A stretch of DNA of 64,000 nt from Tillandsia leiboldiana (Eukaryota; Streptophyta; Magnoliopsida; Poales; Bromeliaceae), in NCBI GenBank assembly GCA_029204045.2, contig JAQNDB010000097.1:79834-143833 (forward strand), written 5' to 3'. Numbering within the stretch: position 1 is the first letter of the stretch; every line of letters begins with the position of its first letter. Shown piece by piece: positions 1-7,573 of this stretch. Below the pieces are notes generated by a model, which was given only the letters and a program-made list of their open reading frames with translations, searched no databases and had not been told where the DNA came from. Both the position numbers and the translations under genes were made by a program.

Positions 1-1
1 C

Positions 2-3000
2 CGCAACTGCCCCCTTACCGTGGGATCAGCCTCCTCTGCCGCTTCCACGCCTTCACCACAATTTTTGGGGCGGGGGAAAGCTCCTATGGGGTCGACCTCT
101 AGGCCCCCGGCTACGCGGCGCGAAGAGGTTAGGCAGCCTCAACCGGGCGGGCGAATTTATTCCATGACCCGCCAGGAATCGGACCCGCCGGAGCACGTAC
201 TCGCAGGTATAACTTCCATTTCAAATTCACGTTCTAGAACCCTCTTTGATACTGGAGCAACACACTCGTTCATTTCTCGCGAGTACGTGTTTTCGCATGA
301 CCTCGAGGAAACACCTCTCCAAAGTCGGTTGACGGTCCAGACCGCGGGTGGGACACTGGAGGCGACTAGTTTGGTAGCCACTTGCCCGATTAAGCTAGGG
401 CGGCTATTTTGCCCTTGGGATTTAATAGTGATTCCCTTGAAGGAGTACGACGTTGTTTTGGGCATGGACTGGCTCTCAAGGTACCAAGTGCTTATCGACT
501 GCGATAAGCGGATGGTACAACTACAAGAACCAAGTTTCCCTAAGAATGCGTACCTAGCGTGCAAGAGCACCTCCTTCCCGGCAGTCATCTCAGCGGCTCG
601 AGCCAGGAGTCTGATAGAGGGTGGGTGTGTAGCCTATTTGGCATCGGTAGATCTGGTTACCCGACCCTCGACGACACCTTCAGACATCCCGGTGGTGAGG
701 GACTTTCCCGATGTCTTTCCGACGGAGCTGCCTGGGATACCCCCTGAAAGGAAGGTGGTGTTCCCTATTGAACTCTTGCCAGGTACTCAACCTATAACGA
801 AGGCACCCTACCGAATGGCCTTCGCGGAGTTGAAGGAGTTAAAGGCGCAACTGGAAGACCTCTTGGACAAAGGGTTTGTCAGGCCGAGTGTGTCACCCTG
901 GGGCGCACCAGTGCTTTTTGTACGGAAGAAGGATGGAAGCCTGCGACTCTGTATCGACTACAGAGGAATAAACAAGGTCACGGTGAAAAATAAGTACCCC
1001 CTGCCCAGAATCGACGACCTCTTCGACCAACTACGAGGAGTGACGGTCTTTTCAAAAATTGATCTTCAGTCTGGCTACCACCAGCTTCGGGTTCGGAACG
1101 AGGACATTCCGAAGACCGCTTTCCGGACCCGGTATGGCCATTACGAGTTTACGGTCATGCCGTTCGGACTTACGAACGCCCCCGCAGTCTTTATGGACAT
1201 GATGAACCGGGTCTTCAGACCATTCTTAGACCGGTTCGTGGTGGTCTTCATCGATGATATACTAATCTACTCATCCACCGACGAGGAGCACGAGGATCAC
1301 TTACGAACGATTCTCCAAACCCTCAGGGAGCAGAAGCTGTTCGCTAAGCTCAAAAAGTGTGAGTTCTGGCTACGCGAAGTGGGATTCCTGGGGCATGTGA
1401 TCTCGGCAAAGGGAATCGCCGTGGACCCCAAGAAGGTGGAATCGGTGATAGACTGGCAGCCGCCCACGACGGTGACGGAGATCCGCAGTTTCTTGGGGCT
1501 GGCGGGGTATTATAGACGCTTTGTCGAGGGTTTCTCGAAGATTGCGGCCCCTCTAAACCGGTTGACCAAGAAAGGAGAAAAGTTTGTATGGACGGCCAAA
1601 TGCCAGGAAAGTTTTGAAGAACTCAAAAGAAGGCTAACCGAGGCACCGATTCTTGTACTACCAACACCCGGTGAGGACTATGAGGTGTACTGCGACGCTT
1701 CAAGAATCGGCCTTGGGGGTGTGTTAATGCAGCAGGGGAAGGTAATAGCCTATGCGTCTAGGCAACTAAAGGACTACGAAAGAAACTACCCAATACACAA
1801 CCTAGAGCTGGCTGCGGTGGTCTTCGTCCTGAAGTTATGGAGACACTATCTCTTTGGTGTCCATTGTAACATCTTCTCAGATCACCAGAGTCTTAAATAC
1901 CTGTTCACCCAAAAGGAACTAAACCTGCGGCAGAGACGGTGGCTTGAATTACTGAAGGATTACGACCTAACAATCCAATACCACCCCGGGAAAGCAAACG
2001 TGGTAGCAGACGCTCTGAGCAGGAAGGGGCGATTGGACGGAAGATCGGTAGGTGCGATGACTGAGCAGAGCAACTTGATCGCTGAATTTTCACGACTAGG
2101 GTTGGAAGTAGTACCAGCAGGCACGGTTGCGCAACTTCTAACTCTGGTGGTCAAGCCAACACTGTTAGAAAAGATTCGAGAGGGACAGCAGGCGGACTCA
2201 CACTTACAGCTCGTAAGAGACAAGATCTCACCGGATCAGGAAGGTGACTTTTCATTGGAAGGCGATGACACCCTACGATTCCGCGGGCGGATTTGCGTGC
2301 CGGATACCCCGGAATTGAAGAAGGAAATTCTGTCCGAGGCACACAGCGCCCCTTATGCAGCGCATCCAGGAGGCACAAAGATGTACAGGGACCTCAAGCA
2401 GACCTTCTGGTGGCCCAAGATGAAGAGGGATGTAACTCAATTTGTAGCTCATTGCCTGGTGTGTCAACAAATAAAGGCGGAACATCAACGACCGGCGGGA
2501 AAGTTACAACCCTTACCGGTACCGGAGTGGAAGTGGGATCATATCACCATGGACTTTGTCACCGAGTTCCCACGTTCACCACAAGGACACGACACAATAT
2601 GGGTTGTGGTGGACCGGCTAACTAAGTCAGCGCACTTCCTGCCGATTCACACAACCTGGACCAGAGAGCGGTTGGCTCAAGTCTACCTCAGCGAGATTGT
2701 AAGACTGCATGGGGTACCGGCATCGATCACATCAGACAGAGACACGCGTTTTGTCTCAAAGTTTTGGCAGAGTCTGCAACAAGCCTTGGGGACTAAATTG
2801 CACTTCAGCACAGCCTTCCACCCTCAGACAGACGGGCAGTCGGAGCGAGTGATACAGACGCTAGAGGACCTGCTTCGGGCCTGTGTACTCGATTGGGGAG
2901 TCGGTTGGGAGCATTACCTACCACTTGTAGAATTCGCTTACAACAATAGCCACCAGGCCAGCATACTGATGGCACCCTACGAAGCCTTATACGGGAGACG

Positions 3001-3601
3001 CTGCCGATCCCCGATCTGTTGGGACGACTTGGGAGAACGGAAGTTCTTGGGACACGACTTGGTGGAAGAAACAGAAGAGAAGGTGCGCCTTATCAGACAG
3101 CGCTTACTAACCGCCCAGAGTCGACAAAAGAGCTACGCGGATCGAAGACGCCGCGATTTAGAGTTCCAGGTGGGAGAACACGTGTTTTTGCGGGTCTCGC
3201 CGTCCAGGGGAATCAAGCGATTCGGGTTAAAAGGCAAGCTAAGCCCGCGGTTCGTGGGGCCATTCGAGATCCTGGAACGGATTGGCCCAGTGGCTTACCG
3301 CCTTGCCCTACCACCGAACCTCAACCGGATTCATGACGTGTTCCACGTTTCGATGCTCAAGAAATACCTCCCCGACCCGTCGCATGTCCTGGACGTCTCG
3401 ACACTCGAACTAAAGGAGGACCTAAGCTTCGAGGAAACCCCTGTGCGAATACTAGCAAGAGAAAGTAAGACGCTTCGAAACCGAGACATCCCCAATGTGA
3501 AGGTGCACTGGAACCACCACGAAGAGCGGGAAGCGACGTGGGAACTAGAATCAAAGATGAGAGAGGGCTATCCTTATCTCTTTACCGCGAACCAGGATTG
3601 A
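2..3601 (+). CDS. pol: Gag-Pol polyprotein (C-terminal 1.2 kb codons): PR-RT-RNase H-INT-chromo
   Basis: The frame is open from base 2, so it runs in from upstream; the first codons (RNCP) look like the end of a gag zinc knuckle. Residue numbers count from the codon at 20. The aspartic protease has DTGA at 77-80. The RT has the KKDGSLRLCIDYR block near 300 and the catalytic FIDD at 410-413. RNase H starts with YCDAS near 557. Integrase has an HHCC zinc finger (H near 774, CLVC near 812) and a catalytic triad D845, D906, E942, spaced D,D35E. A GPFEIL/YRLALP block and a chromo-like tail (KVHWN...EATWE) end the protein. These domains, in this order, are those of Tekay-clade chromoviruses. The product makes cDNA and integrates it in the nucleus; the chromo-like tail usually directs integration to heterochromatin. 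No stop or frameshift is visible. Confidence 0.93.
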   Translation, partial: RNCPLTVGSASSAASTPSPQFLGRGKAPMGSTSRPPATRREEVRQPQPGGRIYSMTRQESDPPEHVLAGITSISNSRSRTLFDTGATHSFISREYVFSHDLEETPLQSRLTVQTAGGTLEATSLVATCPIKLGRLFCPWDLIVIPLKEYDVVLGMDWLSRYQVLIDCDKRMVQLQEPSFPKNAYLACKSTSFPAVISAARARSLIEGGCVAYLASVDLVTRPSTTPSDIPVVRDFPDVFPTELPGIPPERKVVFPIELLPGTQPITKAPYRMAFAELKELKAQLEDLLDKGFVRPSVSPWGAPVLFVRKKDGSLRLCIDYRGINKVTVKNKYPLPRIDDLFDQLRGVTVFSKIDLQSGYHQLRVRNEDIPKTAFRTRYGHYEFTVMPFGLTNAPAVFMDMMNRVFRPFLDRFVVVFIDDILIYSSTDEEHEDHLRTILQTLREQKLFAKLKKCEFWLREVGFLGHVISAKGIAVDPKKVESVIDWQPPTTVTEIRSFLGLAGYYRRFVEGFSKIAAPLNRLTKKGEKFVWTAKCQESFEELKRRLTEAPILVLPTPGEDYEVYCDASRIGLGGVLMQQGKVIAYASRQLKDYERNYPIHNLELAAVVFVLKLWRHYLFGVHCNIFSDHQSLKYLFTQKELNLRQRRWLELLKDYDLTIQYHPGKANVVADALSRKGRLDGRSVGAMTEQSNLIAEFSRLGLEVVPAGTVAQLLTLVVKPTLLEKIREGQQADSHLQLVRDKISPDQEGDFSLEGDDTLRFRGRICVPDTPELKKEILSEAHSAPYAAHPGGTKMYRDLKQTFWWPKMKRDVTQFVAHCLVCQQIKAEHQRPAGKLQPLPVPEWKWDHITMDFVTEFPRSPQGHDTIWVVVDRLTKSAHFLPIHTTWTRERLAQVYLSEIVRLHGVPASITSDRDTRFVSKFWQSLQQALGTKLHFSTAFHPQTDGQSERVIQTLEDLLRACVLDWGVGWEHYLPLVEFAYNNSHQASILMAPYEALYGRRCRSPICWDDLGERKFLGHDLVEETEEKVRLIRQRLLTAQSRQKSYADRRRRDLEFQVGEHVFLRVSPSRGIKRFGLKGKLSPRFVGPFEILERIGPVAYRLALPPNLNRIHDVFHVSMLKKYLPDPSHVLDVSTLELKEDLSFEETPVRILARESKTLRNRDIPNVKVHWNHHEEREATWELESKMREGYPYLFTANQD

Positions 3602-3618
3602 GTTTCGAGGACGAAACT
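3601..3618 (+). other. PPT-proximal hairpin abutting the pol stop codon
   Basis: AGTTTCG and CGAAACT form a 7-bp stem closed by AGGA. It starts at the last base of the TGA stop and lies just upstream of the PPT. The same structure occurs at the same place in elements 0, B, D and Z. Confidence 0.75.
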
Positions 3619-3620
3619 CG

Positions 3621-3637
3621 TTTTAAGAGGTGAGTGG
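3621..3637 (+). other. Polypurine tract region of element 1
   Basis: A purine-biased stretch (TTTTAAGAGGTGAGTGG) sits directly before the TG that opens the 3' LTR. It would prime plus-strand DNA synthesis. Element 0 has the equivalent at 13939-13955. Confidence 0.7.
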
Positions 3638-4014
3638 TGTAGTAGCCGCTGGTTTAAAATATTTTAAGGGTCTACTTTTGGTTGCGTTAATTCCGCATTT
3701 CGTTTCGGGGGCTGGAGGGTGATCGAATAATTCCTTGTTTCCGGACAGACCATCGGGACCCGCGGGTATTTTTAGTTAATAGGGCTCGCGAAACGGAGAA
3801 CGGCGGCGAAATCGGTTTTGAATTCCGACGCCGAAATCTCCCGGAATAAATTCCGGAAGATAGCTAACGGTTCGGGTGGTTAACGCGGTTTTTCAGACAG
3901 ACCGGACCCTGGTTCGCACCCGACTTGTACCCGTTTTAACTTGAACTGGGTTCATTCCCATTCCCCAATTTAACCGCTCCCGCCACCTTAATCACTCCCG
4001 CGTTTTCCCGTCGT

Positions 4015-4150
4015 ACAACTCCCCACGAACCGCCCCCAACTTCCCACCACTTCCCCCAACTTCCCACCACTTCCCCACAACTTCCCACGAACCGCCCCAA
4101 CTTCCCACCACTTCCCCAACTACCGGCCACTCCCCACAACTCCCCTTAAC
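4015..4150. repeat. C/A-rich low-complexity repeat
   Basis: Imperfect repeats of CCCAACTTCCCACCACTT inside LTR 1. Apparent minus-strand glycine/tryptophan-rich frames here are composition artefacts. Confidence 0.8.
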
Positions 4151-4516
4151 TCCCCCTGCGTACGAAACCCCAAAGGCAACGAAAACCCACTTCCCCAACC
4201 TTTCAGTTTCCCAACCGAACCTTACCTTTCCCCAATCGATCGAGAGGAGAAGCAAGGCGGGGAGGGTGAGGAGAAGGAAGATCGCCGGCATACCCTTCAC
4301 CCAAGAACAGGACGATCATCCCCTAGATCAACCCTAGCCGACGAAACCCAGGTAAGCATGGCTTAGGGTTCTTGATTTGGTCGTTTCTTGGTTCTCTTAG
4401 GAAAAAGGGAGGGGAGTCGGCGCCATTACCGGAGCCACGCATGCGGGCGGCGCCGCATGAGGGCGGCGCCGCGTGCATCCGCATGCGGGCGGCGCCGCGT
4501 GCGGGAGGCACCGCAT

Positions 4517-4990
4517 GCGGGCTGCCGCATGCGGGCGCCGCCGCTTGCGGGCGGCTCCGCATGCGGGTGCGGGCGGCACCGCATGCGGGATGCCGCATGC
4601 GGGCGCCGCCGCTTGCGGGCGGCTCCGCATGCGGGTGCGGGCGGCACCGCATGCGGGCTGCCGCATGCGGGCGCCGCCGCTTGCGGGCGCCGCCGCATGC
4701 GGGTGCGGGGGGCACCGCATGCGGGCTGCCGCATGCGGGCGCCGCCGCTTGCGGGCGCCGCCGCTTGCGGGCGCCTCCGCATGCGGGTGCGGGCGGCACC
4801 GCATGCGGGCTGCCGCATGCGGGCGCCGCCGCTTGCGGGCGCCGCCGCATGCGGGTGCGGGCGGCACCGCATGCGGGCTGCCGCATGCGGGCGCCGCCGC
4901 TTGCGGGCGCCGCCGCATGCGGGTGCGGGAGGCACCGCATGCGGACTGCCGCATGCGGGCGTCACCGCATGCGGACGGCGCCGCACGCAG
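4517..4990. repeat. 68-bp GC-rich minisatellite, about 6 copies
   Basis: The unit is built from GCATGCGGG and GCCGCCGCTTGCGGG modules; one copy is expanded to about 84 bp by an extra module. It is very rich in CpG and in the palindrome GCATGC. Most frames on both strands stay open through it. Other Tekay LTRs here have a different GC-rich block at a comparable place (19640-19975, 40600-40900, 46970-47270, 54300-54760). Confidence 0.92.
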
Positions 4991-5454
4991 TTAGTACGCC
5001 GCCCAGCCGTGCGGGGCCAGGCGCGTACGTGTACAAATTGTGCGCAAGGTGGGGGGGCGCCGGGTGTTCTAGTCGTTAATCTTACAGAGTCTTAATCACT
5101 GACTGACAGGTTCTTGTAGGTCCGGGCGGGCACCCGAGACGCGGGAGAACCTAGCATCGGTCAGGAGCGCGACAACAAGGTGGGTTTACGGTCGAGGCTG
5201 AGTATTGTGTTGGTGATCCGAAAGGGACTTTTTATTGTTAATCGGTACTAACACTGACGGTTTCTATGATGTACTGTATTACCCCGTGTCTTGGTTACTT
5301 ATGCTCGAGTTGCGACACGCGCACCCGCGGTCTGGCCACCGCAAAGGGTGCTCTTTTCCGGAAAGGCGGTCTTCGACCCGTGTTACCCCACGAGGTGACG
5401 TAGTGGGGGCCCCCGTAGGTGTGGGGTTTGAGGCAGCAAGGTGCGAGCGGTGCG

Positions 5455-5600
5455 ACCTGTCGGGGTTGGTACCCGACGAGGTCAGGTGTGCGACCTGTCG
5501 GGGTTGGTACCCGACGAGGTCAGGTGTGCGACCCGTCGGGGTTGGTGCCCGACGAGGTCAGGTGTGCGACCGCCGAGATAGGTGCCCGACGCGGTCAGGT
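5455..5600 (+). repeat. 39-bp minisatellite of stem-loops in LTR 1
   Basis: About four copies. Each carries the hairpin GTCGGG / CCCGAC around a GTTGGTA or GTTGGTG loop; the last copy is degenerate. Related arrays with other stems lie at matching places in LTR 0 (20669) and in both LTRs of B (26650, 33300). LTRs of D hold a single copy. Confidence 0.85.
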
Positions 5601-6273
5601 GTTACAGGTGTTACCGGGGTTACAGGTGTTACAGGTGGTACAGGTGGTTGCGAGTTACCGTTACGAGTAGAGCGGTTGTTCCGGCTAGTCTTACTTTTGT
5701 GGCTTGGTATTACTTTACTGCTTTAGTACTATTTTTATGATAGTGTCGCTGACTACCCACTCTGTGACAGGTACCTCTAGGGGGTAGATGTAGGCGACGG
5801 TGAGGCCGAGGTGGTAGCAGTCGGGCTGAGGGGGCCCTAGTATGCTGTTTTCTTTACTTCTCTGCATTTCATTCGGAATTGTAGGTTATTGTGTGGTTCT
5901 CGATACTCTTGTGGGGTCGTGTGGATGTTGAGTACTTTCATTCTGGTTATGCACTACTGTTTCCTTTATTATTCCCGTTTGGCCGTTTTCTAAACAAATC
6001 AACTAGAAAACAAAAGAAAAAGGACTTCGAAAACTGTTTTCAAAAGTCTAGGGTCGGGTGGGCCCGTTTTCTAAACCTTGTGGATTTATGTCGTTTTCCA
6101 ATCAGTTTTTCAAAACCTAAGGCCGTGCGAGCCTGTTTCCAAAACGGTGAGTTTATACGTTCAACCTGACTGGCCACGGGTATTGTTTCGCCTTCATGCA
6201 CCGTACTACTTCGAACTGTTGTGATTAAATGGGAAAATGATTGCTTATGTTCGACTATTGTAACAGCCGCGAC

Positions 6274-6333
6274 GCCGTGCATATACAGAGGAGACTCTGC
6301 CCGATTTTCGAGTAAATCTGTATATGTGGCGGG
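6274..6333 (+). other. Terminal LTR stem-loop of element 1
   Basis: CATATACAGA and TCTGTATATG form a perfect 10-bp stem, flanked by GCCGTG and TGGCGG, about 110 bases before the LTR end. All the well-preserved Tekay-type LTRs in the window have a version of it. Confidence 0.8.
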
Positions 6334-6525
6334 TCTGGGCACGCGCCGGGGAAGGAGGTTTTTAAACAAAAAAATTTGTACGCACTTTACGCGTACTTTG
6401 AGGTATCGTTTTCGCTAAAATAAAACCCCCGGGGCGTGACATCCGAATACTTCTTGTAGTGTAGAAACACCTGGAAGAATTTTTAATTGCATAAAAATCA
6501 AAAACTGGTGTTCGGACATGTTATG

Positions 6526-6746
6526 GATCCGGATCAGAGCCAGCAGTCCGGATCCCGAAGGGTGTTGTTTCATACATTACTTCAATCCGGATCGCAGCAT
6601 CTCACGATCCGGGTCCCGAACGTTGAGTTTTCTGAAATGTATGAACGATCCGGATCAGGCATTCCGATCCGGATCCCGAACGTTTGTTTTCTGGAAACCG
6701 TCTTTATTTCTACTGCAATCCGGATCGCCCAAATCCGATCCGGATC
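6526..6746 (+). repeat. U3 array of paired GATCCGGATC palindromes (A, 5' LTR)
   Basis: Four pairs of the 10-bp palindrome GATCCGGATC (some with one mismatch or lacking the first base), each pair separated by about 9-12 variable bases. Several copies run on into CCCGAACG. The array lies 70-290 bases upstream of the TATA box, where promoter elements are expected. Further copies: 11147-11368, 51685-51965, 61897-62122 and, inside element A, 8126-8217. Confidence 0.85.
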
Positions 6747-6812
6747 GCCGTCCGTCAAAATTCCAGAAATGTTAGGTTTTTTATTCTTATCTCCTTCCAA
6801 ATGTTTCTAACC

Positions 6813-6820
6813 TATAAATA
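6813..6820 (+). promoter_or_regulatory. TATA box of element A 5' LTR
   Basis: TATAAATA about 65 bases downstream of the palindrome array; the same in the 3' LTR at 11434. Confidence 0.6.
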
Positions 6821-7095
6821 GACCCTATTACTCTTTTTCTAGGGTAATGCGAAATCAACGCGAAAAAGCCGTCATCTTTTATACGGCCTAAGATCCATAT
6901 ATAGAGAAGAAAGGAAATCATAGATTTATTCTTATGTTTCTTCATCTATATTGATTAGTTTGATTCTAGGTTTTCATACTCACATCTTGAGTTGAATCAA
7001 ACTAATGAATACTTAGATGGTATTTCCGATCTATCTTTGATCTAAGTATTCGGCGGATCATCACCACCCAAAACAACGATTTACCCCAAAATCGG

Positions 7096-7278
7096 CGCGT
7101 GGATTCGCGTGTCCTTGTGGATTCAAGGTTCAACCGCTCTCGTGGATTCGGAGCGAGGCACGTTCGTGGATTCGAAGGGTGCTACTGGGTGAAGACCGTG
7201 GATTCGGTCGGACGTCGTGGATTCGACGTTGGACGCCGTGGATTCGGCGTTGGGCGCAGATCGTGGATTCGAGAAGCG
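7096..7278 (+). repeat. Array of eight TGGATT-loop mini-hairpins (A, 5' LTR)
   Basis: Eight units share the loop TGGATT, but each has its own complementary stem. Left/right arms in order: CGCG/CGCG; CCTTG/CAAGG; CGCTC(T)CG/CGGAGCG with one bulged T; TTCG/CGAA inside GCAC/GTGC; GACCG/CGGTC; ACGTCG/CGACGT; ACGCCG/CGGCGT; TCG/CGA inside CGC/GCG. It lies downstream of the TATA box, so it should be in the transcript. No protein frame is conserved across it that would explain it. Confidence 0.88.
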
Positions 7279-7507
7279 TCGTGGAGCGAGCGGAGAAGAT
7301 CCTCTAGGAGCGTATGGAAAAGGTTGAGTCGTAAGTGTGTACGGTAAATCACCTTGTACGTGTTTTAATTCTAGTGGATTTCGCCGTGTTATCGGTCCCG
7401 TGGTTTTTTTACTCCGGTTTGGAGTTTTTCCACGTAAAAATCTTGCGTGTTATTTTTATTTCCGCATTGGGTTTTTATCGCAACGATTTTTGAGTGTTTA
7501 TACGTTT

Positions 7508-7533
7508 ACACCTATTCACCCCCCTCTAGGTGT
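7508..7533 (+). other. C-rich-loop hairpin at the LTR end (A)
   Basis: ACACCTA and TAGGTGT pair around a loop with a run of C. A near-identical motif is a familiar end signature of SIRE/Angela-type copia LTRs. Repeated at about 12130 and in the minus-strand copies near 50442, 50880 and 61130. Confidence 0.6.
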
Positions 7534-7573
7534 TTCTTCCCCTATTTAGATCTATTTTATATATAACCCAACA

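Larger units (their letters stand above)
1..6441 (+). mobile_element. Element 1: Tekay/Del-type chromovirus (Ty3/gypsy), 5' part outside window
   Basis: The window opens inside the gag-pol frame of a Ty3/gypsy element. It continues through protease, RT, RNase H, integrase and a chromo-like C-terminus, then a PPT and a complete 3' LTR ending in TG...CA form at 6441. The base after the LTR (6442) picks up element A's LTR in mid-sequence: the same sequence is uninterrupted at about 11061 in A's 3' LTR. Element 1 therefore most likely inserted into the 5' LTR of A. Its own 5' LTR and TSD are not in the window. It is the only element here with an unbroken pol. Confidence 0.9.
3638..6441 (+). repeat. 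3' LTR of element 1 (about 2.8 kb)
   Basis: It starts TGTAGTAGCC after the PPT and ends GGGGCGTGACA. Blocks shared with the other Tekay-type LTRs in this window include the CGGAGAACGGCGGCG block near 3796, the GGCCACCGCAAAGGGTG...TTTTCCGGAAA block near 5334, the GTGACAGGT block near 5765 and the terminal hairpin. Only one LTR copy is present, so its age cannot be judged. There is no coding content; the many apparent frames at 4320-5095 come from a GC-rich minisatellite. Confidence 0.88.
6442..7573 (+). repeat. 5' LTR of element A (5'-truncated by element 1)
   Basis: Matches 11061-12198 base for base over long stretches and ends CCCAACA. In order it holds the GATCCGGATC palindromes (U3), the TATA box, the TGGATT hairpin array and the C-rich terminal hairpin (7508-7533). 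Confidence 0.88.

Noticed and set aside
4323..5095. Several long overlapping frames on both strands (185-235 codons)
   Set aside because: They translate the 68-bp GC-rich minisatellite; Arg/Ala/Gly/Pro/Cys repeats open in many frames inside an LTR.
6274..6333. Rho-independent terminator or miRNA precursor
   Set aside because: Bacterial terminators do not apply here, and the stem is too short and interrupted for a plant miRNA precursor; its conserved place near LTR ends fits a retroelement signal better.
7096..7278. 82-codon frame across the TGGATT array (7099-7347, again at 11724-11972)
   Set aside because: The frame exists only in A-type copies and follows the repeated CGTGGATTCG core; the C arrays do not keep it, and the pattern kept is pairing, not codons.
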